From: 66-474 sp963771735 | GTDB lineage: Bacteria; Pseudomonadota; Gammaproteobacteria; Xanthomonadales; Rhodanobacteraceae | Direction: 5' to 3' | Assembly (NCBI GenBank): GCA_963771735.1 | Contig: CAVYUN010000002.1 | Coordinates: 930,001-994,000, forward strand | Length of the DNA: 64,000 nt | In this document: piece by piece, positions 43,851-52,546 of the stretch | How the letters are laid out: every line of letters starts with the position of its first letter | Position numbering within the stretch: the first letter of the stretch is position 1 | The notes under the pieces: generated by a model | Told to the model about the DNA's origin: nothing | Database searches by the model: none | The model's input: only the letters and a program-made list of their open reading frames with translations | Position numbers and translations under genes: made by a program

Positions 43851-44687
43851 ATGCCCAAACGTCCCAGTATCTCGGCTTGCGTGATCACCCTGAACGAGGC
43901 CGATCGCATCGCCGATTGTCTTGACTCCCTCGCGTTCTGCGACGAAATCGTGGTGGTCGATTCCGGTTCCGCGGATGGTACGCGCGAAATTGCGGCGGCG
44001 CATGGAGCGCGCGTGATCGAGCATGCCTTCGCAGGCTATCGCGCGCAGAAGGATTTCGCGGTCGGCGCGGCGCAGCATGACTGGGTTTTGTGTCTCGATG
44101 CCGACGAACGGGTAACGAACGAGCTGCGTGATTCGATCGAGACCGTGCGCGATACGGGTTTCCCGGACGCAGCGGGCTATCGATTCGCGCGCGCCACCGA
44201 ATACTTCGGCTCCTTTTTGCGCCACGGCAACGCGTATCCAGACCGGGTGCTGCGACTGTTCGACCGTCGTCGCGGCGGCTGGCGCGGCGAGCGCGAGATC
44301 CACGAACACGTCAGCGTCGATGGCGGCGTGCGAACGCTGGCCGGCGACCTTGAGCATCGCGCTTACCGCTCGCTCGACGACCAGCTCGCGCGTTATCGCC
44401 GCTACGCCGGTATGATGGCCGAGCACATGCACGCGCGCGGCCGGCGCGGCCGATTGCACAATCTCGTGGTCAATCCGTCCTGGCGTTTCCTGCGCGGGTA
44501 TCTCCTGCGCGCCGGCTTCCTGGACGGCTGGCGCGGGTTCCTGTTTGCATCTCTCGAAGCCGATTACGTCCGCGAGAAATTTGCAAGGCTGTGGTTGCTG
44601 CAACGCGCGGGATCCGGTCCTGATCCGGGCAAGGGCGGCCGCGCCACCGTGGCGAGTCAGGATGCGCGCGCCGCGAGGCGGCCATGA
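43851..44687 (+). CDS. Glycosyltransferase family 2 (WaaE/KdtX-like)
   Basis: A 278-residue GT-A enzyme from ATG 43851 (MPKRPSIS) with CVITLNEADRIADCLDSL, EIVVVDSGSADGTREIA and the metal-binding DxD (CLDADERV), plus YPDRVLRLFDRR and VHEHV-like GEREIHEHVSVDG. This matches the WaaE/KdtX group adding glucose to the LPS inner core. It is divergent from the GT9 gene, 102 nt apart; a TACACT box at 43815-43820 may be its -10. Confidence 0.88.
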   Translation: MPKRPSISACVITLNEADRIADCLDSLAFCDEIVVVDSGSADGTREIAAAHGARVIEHAFAGYRAQKDFAVGAAQHDWVLCLDADERVTNELRDSIETVRDTGFPDAAGYRFARATEYFGSFLRHGNAYPDRVLRLFDRRRGGWRGEREIHEHVSVDGGVRTLAGDLEHRAYRSLDDQLARYRRYAGMMAEHMHARGRRGRLHNLVVNPSWRFLRGYLLRAGFLDGWRGFLFASLEADYVREKFARLWLLQRAGSGPDPGKGGRATVASQDARAARRP

Positions 44688-44760
44688 TGACCGCTGAATC
44701 GGCAGCGCGGCCGGATCGTTCGAGTGCCGGTTGGCCCGCCTGCTTCACCTCCGCGCCGAC

Positions 44761-45627
44761 ATGACCGGGCAACGCCTGCGACTGGATGGGGTGAGCTTGG
44801 TCTGTGTCGAGACCAGGCGACCGCGACTGGCCATCATGGCATTGCAGCGGTGCATGTGCGGGATCGATTTCCGCGAGTGCCTGCTGCTCGGCGCTGATGC
44901 GAGTGTCGAACCCACACCTGCGTCGATTCGCCACGTCGTTATCCCGCCAATCACGACTGTCGCGGAGTATTCGCGTTTCATGATCCGTGGCCTGGCCGAT
45001 TACTGCCTGGGAACGCACGCGCTGGTCGTGCAGTGGGACGGCTTCGTGGTTCATCCGGAGTGCTGGGATAGCCGTTTCCTGGAGTACGACTACATCGGCG
45101 CGCCGTGGCACGCGCTCGGCGATGCGGTTGGCAATGGCGGTTTTTCACTGCGGTCGAAGCGCCTGCTCGATGCCTTGCGCCAGCTCGATGTGCCGGAACC
45201 CCATCCCGAGGATTACCGGATCTGCGTGACCCACCGTGCCGAACTCGAATCCCGGTTCGGCATCCGCTTCGCGCCGCCCGACATCGCTGCGCGTTTTTCC
45301 TGGGAGGCCGTGGAGCCACCAGAGCCGACGTTCGGCCTGCACGGGTTCTTCAATTTCCACCGCGCGATGAGCGAGCCAGCATTGATCGAATATCTGGGCC
45401 TTTGCGACGACGCCATGTTGCGCACGGTCGAGGCCCGGCGGCTGTTGAAGAACCTGTATCGCGCGTCCATGCGGGACGCCGCCCGTGAGCTGCATGCACG
45501 CCGGATGCGGGGGCCACTTCGGATGCGGCTGGATGCATGGAAATTGCGCATCTTTGCCGCCCTTCGCAGGTTGGGGCGGCGCATTGACGGCGCCGCGGCG
45601 CGCGGAGTTAGCTTGTCCGACCCGTGA
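44761..45627 (+). CDS. DUF5672-family protein
   Basis: A 288-residue protein (ATG 44761, MTGQRLRLDG) matching DUF5672, a family found in LPS and capsule loci and probably a GT-A-like glycosyltransferase. Family features: LVVQWDGFVVHPECWDSRFL, EYDYIGAPWHALGD, VGNGGFSLRSKRLLDAL, and the conserved FSWEAVEP / FGLHGFFNFHR end. The acidic pair with the surrounding Trp and Gly-Asn-Gly-Gly-Phe-Ser-Leu resembles a sugar-nucleotide site. It overlaps the convergent GT4 gene by 20 nt. Confidence 0.78.
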   Translation: MTGQRLRLDGVSLVCVETRRPRLAIMALQRCMCGIDFRECLLLGADASVEPTPASIRHVVIPPITTVAEYSRFMIRGLADYCLGTHALVVQWDGFVVHPECWDSRFLEYDYIGAPWHALGDAVGNGGFSLRSKRLLDALRQLDVPEPHPEDYRICVTHRAELESRFGIRFAPPDIAARFSWEAVEPPEPTFGLHGFFNFHRAMSEPALIEYLGLCDDAMLRTVEARRLLKNLYRASMRDAARELHARRMRGPLRMRLDAWKLRIFAALRRLGRRIDGAAARGVSLSDP

Positions 45628-46603
45628 TGAATGTCGTGATCGTCTCGCCGATGCGCCGGCGAAATGTCCTGTCGTTCTCCTCGAACCATGCGCGTGCGGC
45701 GATGCCCATGCGTTCGAGCGCCGGATCCGGCGTTGCCAGCAAATGTTCGATAACGCTTTCGAGCGCCTCCTGATCGTAAAAGTACGTCGTGGCGAGGCCC
45801 TTGGTGCCGGTTCGCGAACAGGGAATCAGCGCGCCGCGTTCGGGCGTGACCATTTCGTGCATCGGCGGCGCGTCGAGTGTCACCACCACCGCTCCGACAC
45901 CCATCGCTTCCACCAGGTAGTGTCCGAAACCCTCGGTTTCGGACGGGCACAAATGAAACCGGTGCGCATTCTGGATGCGCTTGAGTTCGGCGTCCGAGAT
46001 GTAATCGACGCGGTGCGTGATGTTCGGCGCTGCAGGTCCCGGTCGTGCGCTGCGCGGGTTTTGCAATACGGTCAGTCGCGGCCATTCGGGATGCTTGCGC
46101 CATGTCGCAAGCAGCGTATCGGTGCCCTTGTTCGAGCTGCGGCCGGCAAGGTGGAAGAATTCACGCACACGCGGCACGCTGGTGTCGAGACGATCCTCGC
46201 TGGTGAAACCGATGTATGCGGTGCGGCAATCGAATTTTTCGAAGATGGCTTGCGCATGGATGGTCTTGAGCAAGACGCCGTCGATGCGCGGAAGCAGCTC
46301 CACGTCGCGCGGTTCGCACCATTCCGGATTGGGGATCAGCAGATTGATGTGCGCAAACGGCAGGTCCTCGGTACGCACGTGCTCGAGCAGCAGGTTGACA
46401 TCGTAAACTTCGCAGCCACGCAATCGTCGCCAGAGGTGGCGTGCGTGCATCCGCAGCGGCCGTGACCATTTGCGCAACTTGCCGCGTCGCAACGTGCTGT
46501 AACGCACCGAGTGGCCGCTGTCCGTCAGGGACTCGGCGAGCAGGCGCAGGTCGCTGGAAAGACCGAAATTGTTGTCACGCGCGACCAGATTGACGGAAGC
46601 CAT
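45608..46603 (-). CDS. Glycosyltransferase, GT4-like (GT-B fold)
   Basis: A 331-residue protein. The C-terminal half has a typical GT-B nucleotide-sugar lobe: LTVLQNPRS, HRVDYISDAELKRIQNAH, HFHLCPSETEGFGHYLVEAM (cut), VVVTLDAPPMHEMV. The E-x7-E type motif is in SETEGFGHYLVEAMG. It starts with MASVNLVARDNNFG. Seven nucleotides separate it from the second ArnT-like gene upstream, so both form an operon. The donor and acceptor are unknown; LPS or exopolysaccharide is likely. Confidence 0.8.
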   Translation of the reverse strand: MASVNLVARDNNFGLSSDLRLLAESLTDSGHSVRYSTLRRGKLRKWSRPLRMHARHLWRRLRGCEVYDVNLLLEHVRTEDLPFAHINLLIPNPEWCEPRDVELLPRIDGVLLKTIHAQAIFEKFDCRTAYIGFTSEDRLDTSVPRVREFFHLAGRSSNKGTDTLLATWRKHPEWPRLTVLQNPRSARPGPAAPNITHRVDYISDAELKRIQNAHRFHLCPSETEGFGHYLVEAMGVGAVVVTLDAPPMHEMVTPERGALIPCSRTGTKGLATTYFYDQEALESVIEHLLATPDPALERMGIAARAWFEENDRTFRRRIGETITTFITGRTS

Positions 46604-46609
46604 GCGCAG

Positions 46610-48358
46610 TCACTCGTCCTCGTCGGGATCGAAGGCATCGAATTGGCCCGCGTCGTCGCTACTGGGCGGCACGCAGCCCGGCACCACCGCGTCGCGCGCG
46701 AACAGGTACCACTCGCGGCGGTTGGCATGGCCGACATGGATCGCGTCGGCCATGCGAACGCACGGCGCAAGCACCTTGCCGTAGGCGAAAATCCAGCGAT
46801 GGGCGGGATCGGCCGACTGCCACGCAAGTGCCTCGCGCAGCTGGTCGTGCCAGGCAAGCTTGTAGCCGAAGTTGACCGTCGTGCGGCCCAACTTGTCCAG
46901 CATCAGCAGGTTCTGTTCCTTCCAGGCCACCAGGGCGATCGGGTCGCCCGCGGGAACGAGTCGCGCGGTGCGGGCCATTACGACGCGTGCCGACGAGGAA
47001 CCGTTCAGCAACGGATACGCGACCAGCCCCCAAGTGCCCCATGCCACCAGCGCGAATGCGCACCAGGCCCATGGTGCGTGGCGCGGGCGTGCGGCCAACG
47101 TGATCACCACGCCGGCGGCGCCGATGCCAAAGATCATCGTGATCAACGGGCCGGGCGAACCGTTCAGCGCCGACGCGGCCAGCGCTGTGAGCTTGTGCAG
47201 GTGCCCCGTGTGCATGCCGATCCCGGCGACCAGCAGCACCCCCGCCAGCAGCAACATCGATAGCCACAGCGCCCAGCGGAACGTGCGTGCGCGGACGATG
47301 TCGGGCAACAGCGGCGCCAATGCGATCGCGGTGACCGGCAGTACCGGCAGGATGTACACGTCGCGCTTGCCGCCGCTCAGTGAAAAGAAAATCACCACCA
47401 GCACCGCCCATGCCAGTGGCAGCATGGTGCGGGCATCGCGCGCGCGCAGTGCGCGCGTCCAGCCGGGGATGGCCCACGGGATCGCCAGCGACAGCGGCAG
47501 CCATTCGAATGCGATGACCGTCAGATAGGACCACCAGGGATGGATGTGGTGCGCGGGTTCGGCGTAACGCGTGACGGTCTGGCCGAGCAGAATGTCGTGG
47601 GCATAGCGCGCGTAGGCCGGATCGCCCGCATGCACGTGCAACGCGGACCACAACATCGGCAAGGCCCAGCCGAGGATCGGCAACAGAAACAGCAAGGCCA
47701 GCCACCAGCGCGGGTCGCGAGCCTGTGTGGGCAACAGGTGATTCCAGCCTCGCCAGCGCGCGAACCAGAACGGGATGAAAACCAGCAAGGCCAGCACGCC
47801 GACGCCCTTGGTGATCACGCCGACGCCGGCCGCGAGGAATCCGGTCGCATACCAGCGCCAGGCCGGCCCGAGCAGCAGGTGGCGCAGCAGCCCGTACATG
47901 GCCAGCGTGATCCAGAACACTTCCACGCCGTCGATCTGGGCCGCGCGCATCTGGACCGTGAAATCGAAACTCACCAGCACCGCGGCGGCGGCCAGCAGTC
48001 CCGCGTGGTGGTTCCATTGCCGACGCACGAAGTCGTAGACCAGGCCGATGCTGCCCAGTCCCGCCAGCAGCGACGGCAGCAGGAACCAGCCGCGCCACCC
48101 GCCGGTCAGCACGTAAGCGCAGGCTTCCAGCCACATGAACACGGGGGGTTTGTCGGAATAAAGTTCCACTCCGCGGTGTGGAAACAGCCACTGTCCGCTC
48201 GCGAGCATTTCGCGCGCGACCAGTGCGAAGCGCGGTTCGTCCGACGGCCATGGATCGCGCAGGCCGATGCCGATGCCGAGCAGCAGCAGCGCGAACGCGA
48301 ACAGCAGTAGGAGCTGCACGCGTTCATCGTCGAGCCACCGGCGAAGAGCAAAGGACAT
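46610..48358 (-). CDS. ArnT/PMT-family membrane glycosyltransferase, second of two
   Basis: A 582-residue protein from ATG 48358 (MSFALRRWLDDERVQ) with about 12 helices. The catalytic loop is complete: WPSDEPRFALVAREMLASGQW with the acidic pair (cut for length), then YSDKPPVFMW. KGVGVLALLVF, FFSLSGGKRDVYILPVLPV and the soluble C-terminal part (NLLMLDKLGRTTVNFGYK, AYGKVL) fit ArnT-like enzymes. It is 44 nt downstream of rsmB and just before the GT4 gene, all on the minus strand. Confidence 0.85.
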   Translation of the reverse strand: MSFALRRWLDDERVQLLLLFAFALLLLGIGIGLRDPWPSDEPRFALVAREMLASGQWLFPHRGVELYSDKPPVFMWLEACAYVLTGGWRGWFLLPSLLAGLGSIGLVYDFVRRQWNHHAGLLAAAAVLVSFDFTVQMRAAQIDGVEVFWITLAMYGLLRHLLLGPAWRWYATGFLAAGVGVITKGVGVLALLVFIPFWFARWRGWNHLLPTQARDPRWWLALLFLLPILGWALPMLWSALHVHAGDPAYARYAHDILLGQTVTRYAEPAHHIHPWWSYLTVIAFEWLPLSLAIPWAIPGWTRALRARDARTMLPLAWAVLVVIFFSLSGGKRDVYILPVLPVTAIALAPLLPDIVRARTFRWALWLSMLLLAGVLLVAGIGMHTGHLHKLTALAASALNGSPGPLITMIFGIGAAGVVITLAARPRHAPWAWCAFALVAWGTWGLVAYPLLNGSSSARVVMARTARLVPAGDPIALVAWKEQNLLMLDKLGRTTVNFGYKLAWHDQLREALAWQSADPAHRWIFAYGKVLAPCVRMADAIHVGHANRREWYLFARDAVVPGCVPPSSDDAGQFDAFDPDEDE

Positions 48359-48402
48359 GGTCGTCCCGGCACGAAGGTTCCGCGATTGTACGTGCGCCCG
48401 GT

Positions 48403-49698
48403 TCAGGTCTTCGCGAGCACCGCGTAATACATGCCATCCAGCCCGTCTTCCCCGGGCAGGATCTGTTGGCCCGATTCGTTGGCATGCCCGACGGGAAACT
48501 CGCATGCCATCGAACGCGCATTGGGCTGCTGGTCGAGAAAACCGGCGACGACGCACTCGTTTTCCTCGCGCAGCACCGAGCACGTCGCATAGACCAGCCG
48601 GCCACCGGGCGCGAGCAACGGCCAGAGCGCATCGAGCAGGCGACGCTGGCCGCGCACGAGTTCGGCGATGTCGTCGGCGCGTCGGTGCAGCTTGATGTCG
48701 GGATGCCGGCGAATCACGCCGGTGGCCGAGCATGGTGCATCGAGCAGGATGCGGTCGAACCGCTTGCCGTCCCACCACCCGGCCGGAGAACCGGCATCCG
48801 CCGTGCGCACTTCGCAATGCAGACCCAGGCGTTTCAGGTTGCCTTGGATGGACGCCGCGCGCGCGGGTTCCCGTTCCAGCGCAAGTACGGCGATATCCGA
48901 TCGTTCGAGCATGTGGCAAGCCTTGCCGCCCGGCGCGGCACAGGCGTCGAGCACACGCAGGCCGTCGTGCAAGTCGAGCAGGTCTGCGGCGCATTGTGCG
49001 GCGCCGTCCTGCACCGAGAAACGGCCCGCCATGAACCCGGGCAGGTGCGCGAGGTCGGCATGACTGGCCAGCGCCAAGGCGTCGCGCAGCCATGGATGCG
49101 GTGTCGCGTCGATGCCGGTCGCAGCCAGTTCGGCGATCGTCGCTTCGCGCGTGGCGCGTCGTGCATTCACGCGCAGCATGGGCGGCGCAGGCGCGTTGTC
49201 CGCGGCGAGCAGTGCATCGAGCCGCTGCGGCCAGTCGCGCCTGAATGCGTCGATCATCCAGCCGGGATGCGCGCTGCGCGTTTCGGAACGGGCGTCGAGT
49301 TGCGCGTTGCGCGCCTCACGTTCGCGCTGCCAACGGCGCAGTACCGCATTGACGAGCTTCGCGAATCCGCCACGCTGCAAGGTGCGGGTGGCTTCGACCG
49401 TCGCGGCGACCGCCGCGTGCGGCGGCAATCGCAGGATTTCCAGTTGCACCAAGCCAAGCACGAGCAAGGCGTGCAAAGCCGGCTCGCGCTTGCGCAAGGG
49501 TTGCTGCAACAGGCCATCCAGGGCCTTGTCGAAGCGCAGCCACCAGCGCGCACCTTCGTTGCACAGGGCTGTCAGCAGCGCGCGATCGCGTGGATCGGCG
49601 AGTCGTGCTTGCGCCGGTTGCAACCGATCGCGCAACGACTCGCCGTGCAAGGCGACATCCGCGAGCACTTCGGCCGCCAGCGCACGCGTGTCGGTCAT
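48403..49698 (-). CDS. rsmB: RsmB, 16S rRNA m5C967 methyltransferase
   Basis: A 431-residue SAM-dependent enzyme methylating C967. The N-terminal NusB-like domain (about 1-140) leads to the catalytic domain with DACAAPGGKACHML (SAM motif), LLDAPCSATGVIRRHPD and LVYATCSVLREENE, where the two Cys are the nucleophile and the release residue. Start is ATG 49698, overlapping the fmt stop by 4 nt (ATGA). The cluster def-fmt-rsmB is standard in Gammaproteobacteria. Confidence 0.96.
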   Translation of the reverse strand: MTDTRALAAEVLADVALHGESLRDRLQPAQARLADPRDRALLTALCNEGARWWLRFDKALDGLLQQPLRKREPALHALLVLGLVQLEILRLPPHAAVAATVEATRTLQRGGFAKLVNAVLRRWQREREARNAQLDARSETRSAHPGWMIDAFRRDWPQRLDALLAADNAPAPPMLRVNARRATREATIAELAATGIDATPHPWLRDALALASHADLAHLPGFMAGRFSVQDGAAQCAADLLDLHDGLRVLDACAAPGGKACHMLERSDIAVLALEREPARAASIQGNLKRLGLHCEVRTADAGSPAGWWDGKRFDRILLDAPCSATGVIRRHPDIKLHRRADDIAELVRGQRRLLDALWPLLAPGGRLVYATCSVLREENECVVAGFLDQQPNARSMACEFPVGHANESGQQILPGEDGLDGMYYAVLAKT

Positions 49699-50636
49699 GC
49701 GCGCTTGAGTTCCGGGCGGGCGTTGAGATAGTCGGCCGCAGTGATTACGCGCCCGCCCGCGCGCTGCAATGTCAGGATTCGCAGCGTGCCTTCGCCGCAG
49801 GCGATGTCCATACCCTGTCTGGAAGCGGCCACCAGCGTGCCGGGTGTCGCGTGCCTGGTGTGCGTGTCGACGGCGAGCGCACTCCACACGCGCACGCGCT
49901 CGCCCGCAAGTTCCGCTTCGGCCACCGGCCAAGGATCGAACGCGCGTACCTTGCGTTCGAGTTCGGTGGCCGGTCGCGCGAAGTCGAGCTTCGCTTCCTG
50001 CTTGTCGAGTTTGTGCGCGTAGGTCGCACCCGTTTCCGGTTGTGGAGTCGCGGACAGCGTTTCGCCCGCGGCAACGCGACCCAAGCCTTCCACCAGGACC
50101 TGCGCGCCGAGTTCGGCAAGACGATCGTGCAACGTGCCGCCGGTGTCGTCGACGCGGATCGGCGTGGCTTCCGAAAGCATGACCGGGCCGGTATCGAGGC
50201 CGACTTGCATCCGCATCAGGCACACCCCGGTTTCACCGTCGCCGGCCAGGATCGCGCGCTGGATTGGCGCCGCGCCGCGCCAGCGCGGCAGCAGCGAGGC
50301 ATGTACGTTCCAGCAGCCGAGGCGCGGAATCGCCAGTACCTTGCGCGGCAGGATCAGGCCGTAGGCAATCACCACCATCAGATCGGGTGCGTAACCCCGC
50401 AGCCGCTCCTGCACCTCGACCGTTTTCAGCGATTCGGGTTGTTCGACCGCGAGCCCGGCGGCGAGCGCCGCCTGCTTGACCGGGCTCGGTGCGAGTTTGC
50501 GCCCGCGTCCGGCCGGGCGATCCGGTTGCGTGTAGACCGCCACCACTTCGGCGCCCGACTCAAGGCAGGCGTGCAGGCCCGGCACCGCGAAATCCGGCGT
50601 GCCGGCGAACACCAGCTTCAGGCGTTGCGCCGGCAT
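49695..50636 (-). CDS. fmt: Fmt, methionyl-tRNA formyltransferase
   Basis: Formylates initiator Met-tRNA. The 313-residue protein has the usual two domains: an N-terminal Rossmann domain with FAGTPDFAVPGLHA, the loop region RGRKLAPSPVKQAA, VVIAYGLILPRKVL and the catalytic NVHASLLPRWRGAAPIQRAIL (cut), and an OB-like C-terminal domain after about 205. It is 7 nt downstream of def and overlaps rsmB, so the three are translated together. Confidence 0.96.
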   Translation of the reverse strand: MPAQRLKLVFAGTPDFAVPGLHACLESGAEVVAVYTQPDRPAGRGRKLAPSPVKQAALAAGLAVEQPESLKTVEVQERLRGYAPDLMVVIAYGLILPRKVLAIPRLGCWNVHASLLPRWRGAAPIQRAILAGDGETGVCLMRMQVGLDTGPVMLSEATPIRVDDTGGTLHDRLAELGAQVLVEGLGRVAAGETLSATPQPETGATYAHKLDKQEAKLDFARPATELERKVRAFDPWPVAEAELAGERVRVWSALAVDTHTRHATPGTLVAASRQGMDIACGEGTLRILTLQRAGGRVITAADYLNARPELKRA

Positions 50637-50643
50637 CGGGCGC

Positions 50644-51147
50644 TCAGCCCGCGTGGCGCCGCTGCTTGTCCAGCTTGCGCAGCAGCAGCGAGCGTTTCAG
50701 CGGCGACAGGTAATCGACGAAGACCTTGCCGACCAGGTGATCCATTTCGTGCTGGATGCACACCGCCAGCAGGCCATCGCTTTCGAGTTCGAATGACTTG
50801 CCGGTGACGTCCTGCGCCTTCACGCGCACCCACTCCTTGCGCTGCACGTCGGCATACACGCCGGGAAACGACAGGCAGCCCTCCTGGCAGACCTCGGTGC
50901 CGCGGCCTTCCAGCAATCGCGGGTTCACCAGCACCAGCGGCGAGTCGTGGGCCTCCGACACGTCGAGGACCAGCAACTGTTTCTGGACATTGACCTGCGT
51001 GGCGGCCAAGCCGATGCCCGGCGCGGCGTACATGGTTTCCAGCATGTCGTCCGCGAGCCGCTTCAAGTCGGCGTCGAAGGATTCGACCACCTCCGCCTTC
51101 AGGCGCAGGCGCGGATCGGGGAATTCTAGAATGTCGAGTTTGGCCAT
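50644..51147 (-). CDS. def: Def, peptide deformylase
   Basis: Removes the formyl group from new proteins. The 167-residue enzyme has GIGLAATQV, EGCLSFPGV (metal Cys91) and QHEMDHLVG (His133, Glu134, His137), the three metal-site motifs. Start is ATG 51147 (MAKLDILEF); the ATG at 51174 would add nine unrelated residues. It begins the def-fmt-rsmB operon, divergent from the LysM gene with about 200 nt between. Confidence 0.96.
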   Translation of the reverse strand: MAKLDILEFPDPRLRLKAEVVESFDADLKRLADDMLETMYAAPGIGLAATQVNVQKQLLVLDVSEAHDSPLVLVNPRLLEGRGTEVCQEGCLSFPGVYADVQRKEWVRVKAQDVTGKSFELESDGLLAVCIQHEMDHLVGKVFVDYLSPLKRSLLLRKLDKQRRHAG

Positions 51148-51279
51148 GATGTGAGCGGGATCAGGGTCTGCCAATGCAGATGGGGGCTCGGGAAGCCGAT
51201 TTCACGTTCGATTAGCCTACCAGTGCCGCGTTGCGGTGCCACGGTTTCGGCACCGCGTCACCAAATGTGAAAGATTTGC

Positions 51280-51307
51280 TTGCCGCGGACAGCCGTTCGG
51301 GTACACT
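51280..51307 (+). promoter_or_regulatory. Candidate sigma-70 promoter for the LysM gene
   Basis: TTGCCG (51280-51285) and TACACT (51302-51307) are 16 nt apart, and the LysM gene starts 37 nt later behind a GGGGG ribosome-binding run. Confidence 0.5.
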
Positions 51308-51344
51308 CGGCTGAAACTTGTGGGGGATCGGGGGATTGCCGGTC

Positions 51345-52463
51345 ATGTTTAAGAAACTGCTTGCGCTCACCGCGGGCTTACTGATTACGTTCGCTGCTTA
51401 TGCGGCCAGCGCTCAGTTGCGCGCCGATCATCCGCACACCTACGTGGTGAAGAAGGGCGATACGTTGTGGAGCATTTCCGCCCGCTTCCTCAAGAAGCCG
51501 TGGTTGTGGCCCGAGATCTGGGACGTCAACCAGCAGGTCTACAATCCGCACCGCATTTATCCGGGTGACGTGCTGGATCTCGACGTCAACGGCCTGCACG
51601 TCGCCAAGCGCGCCGCGGTGGAAGCCAATCCGATCCCGACCGTGCCGCTGTCCGCGATCGAGCCGTTCCTCAAGGATTTCCGCGTCATCACCGCGGCCCA
51701 GTTGCAGCAGACCCCGTACGTGGTCGCAGATGAGGAAAACGAGCCGCGCGCCACCGAGGGCATGAACCTGTACGTTCGCGGTTTGCCGGCGGCCAGCGTC
51801 GGCGAGCGGTTCGCGATCGTGCGTCCGACCCATGTTTTCCGGTCGTACGACGACACCGGCAGGATGGATGACGTCGGGCATCTGGTCAGCGACAACGTCG
51901 ATCTGGCACCGGGTCCGTGGCAGGAGGATTTCCGCAACGACGGGCATTTCGGCCGCGGCACGGAGATCGGCACCGAAGTACGCGTTATCGGCACCGCACA
52001 GGTCCTCAAGAACGGTGACCCGGCCACGTTGCTGCTGACCAACGCCAGCATGGAAGTCCGCGTCGGTGACCGCTTGATGCCGGTCGATGACACGCCCTAC
52101 GATTTCACCTATTACCCGCACCCGCCCAAGACTGCGCCGGCCAACGCCTACATCATGGCGCTGTCGAACGGCTACGACGGTATTTCGGTGCAGGGCCCGA
52201 TGGACGTGGTGGCCCTGAATGTCGGCAGCGACGACGGCGTGGATAACGGCACTACCTTCGCGATCTACCAGCCCGGCGACACCGTGACCGATCTTGTCAA
52301 GGGCAATACCGATCGGCGCGAATTCGGGCCCAAGGTGAAACTGCCCAGCGAGTTCGTGGGCCACCTGATGGTGTTCCGCACGTTCGCGCACGTCAGTTAC
52401 GGCCTGGTGATGGACGGTATCCGTCCGGTTCGGACCGGCGACACCATTCGCAGTCCGGATTGA
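51345..52463 (+). CDS. Secreted LysM peptidoglycan-binding protein
   Basis: A 372-residue protein from ATG 51345 with a signal peptide (residues 1-23, ending AAYAASA). Residues 30-80 form a LysM domain (TYVVKKGDTLWSISARFLKKPWLWPEIW) of the type with the PWLWPEIWDVN insertion. The rest is a beta-rich domain seen in proteobacterial proteins encoded next to dprA. It is likely periplasmic and bound to the wall. Although the frame opens at 51318, homology and the signal peptide begin at 51345. The gene ends with a strong hairpin before dprA. Confidence 0.9.
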   Translation: MFKKLLALTAGLLITFAAYAASAQLRADHPHTYVVKKGDTLWSISARFLKKPWLWPEIWDVNQQVYNPHRIYPGDVLDLDVNGLHVAKRAAVEANPIPTVPLSAIEPFLKDFRVITAAQLQQTPYVVADEENEPRATEGMNLYVRGLPAASVGERFAIVRPTHVFRSYDDTGRMDDVGHLVSDNVDLAPGPWQEDFRNDGHFGRGTEIGTEVRVIGTAQVLKNGDPATLLLTNASMEVRVGDRLMPVDDTPYDFTYYPHPPKTAPANAYIMALSNGYDGISVQGPMDVVALNVGSDDGVDNGTTFAIYQPGDTVTDLVKGNTDRREFGPKVKLPSEFVGHLMVFRTFAHVSYGLVMDGIRPVRTGDTIRSPD

Positions 52464-52487
52464 CGCGGTTTGTAAGTGATTGCCTAC

Positions 52488-52517
52488 GCAACGGCGCGGT
52501 CCAGACCGCGCCGTTGC
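52488..52517 (+). terminator. Strong hairpin between LysM gene and dprA
   Basis: GCAACGGCGCGGT-CCAG-ACCGCGCCGTTGC is a perfect 13-nt stem with a 4-nt loop, followed only by a short CTTTTGG. Position and strength suggest a terminator of the LysM message or an attenuator before dprA. Confidence 0.65.
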
Positions 52518-52533
52518 CTTTTGGCGGCGCTTC

Positions 52534-52539
52534 TACACT
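52534..52539 (+). promoter_or_regulatory. -10 box adjacent to dprA start (possible leaderless promoter)
   Basis: TACACT lies 7 nt upstream of the ATG at 52547 (GGCTGTC between), with no Shine-Dalgarno. It comes just after the terminator-like hairpin, so dprA could be expressed independently of the LysM gene. Confidence 0.4.
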
Positions 52540-52546
52540 GGCTGTC

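Noticed and set aside
46659..48251. 530-codon frame overlapping the second ArnT-like gene
   Set aside because: Same-strand shadow, Arg/Ala-rich, no membrane helices, while the other frame gives a typical PMT-like protein.
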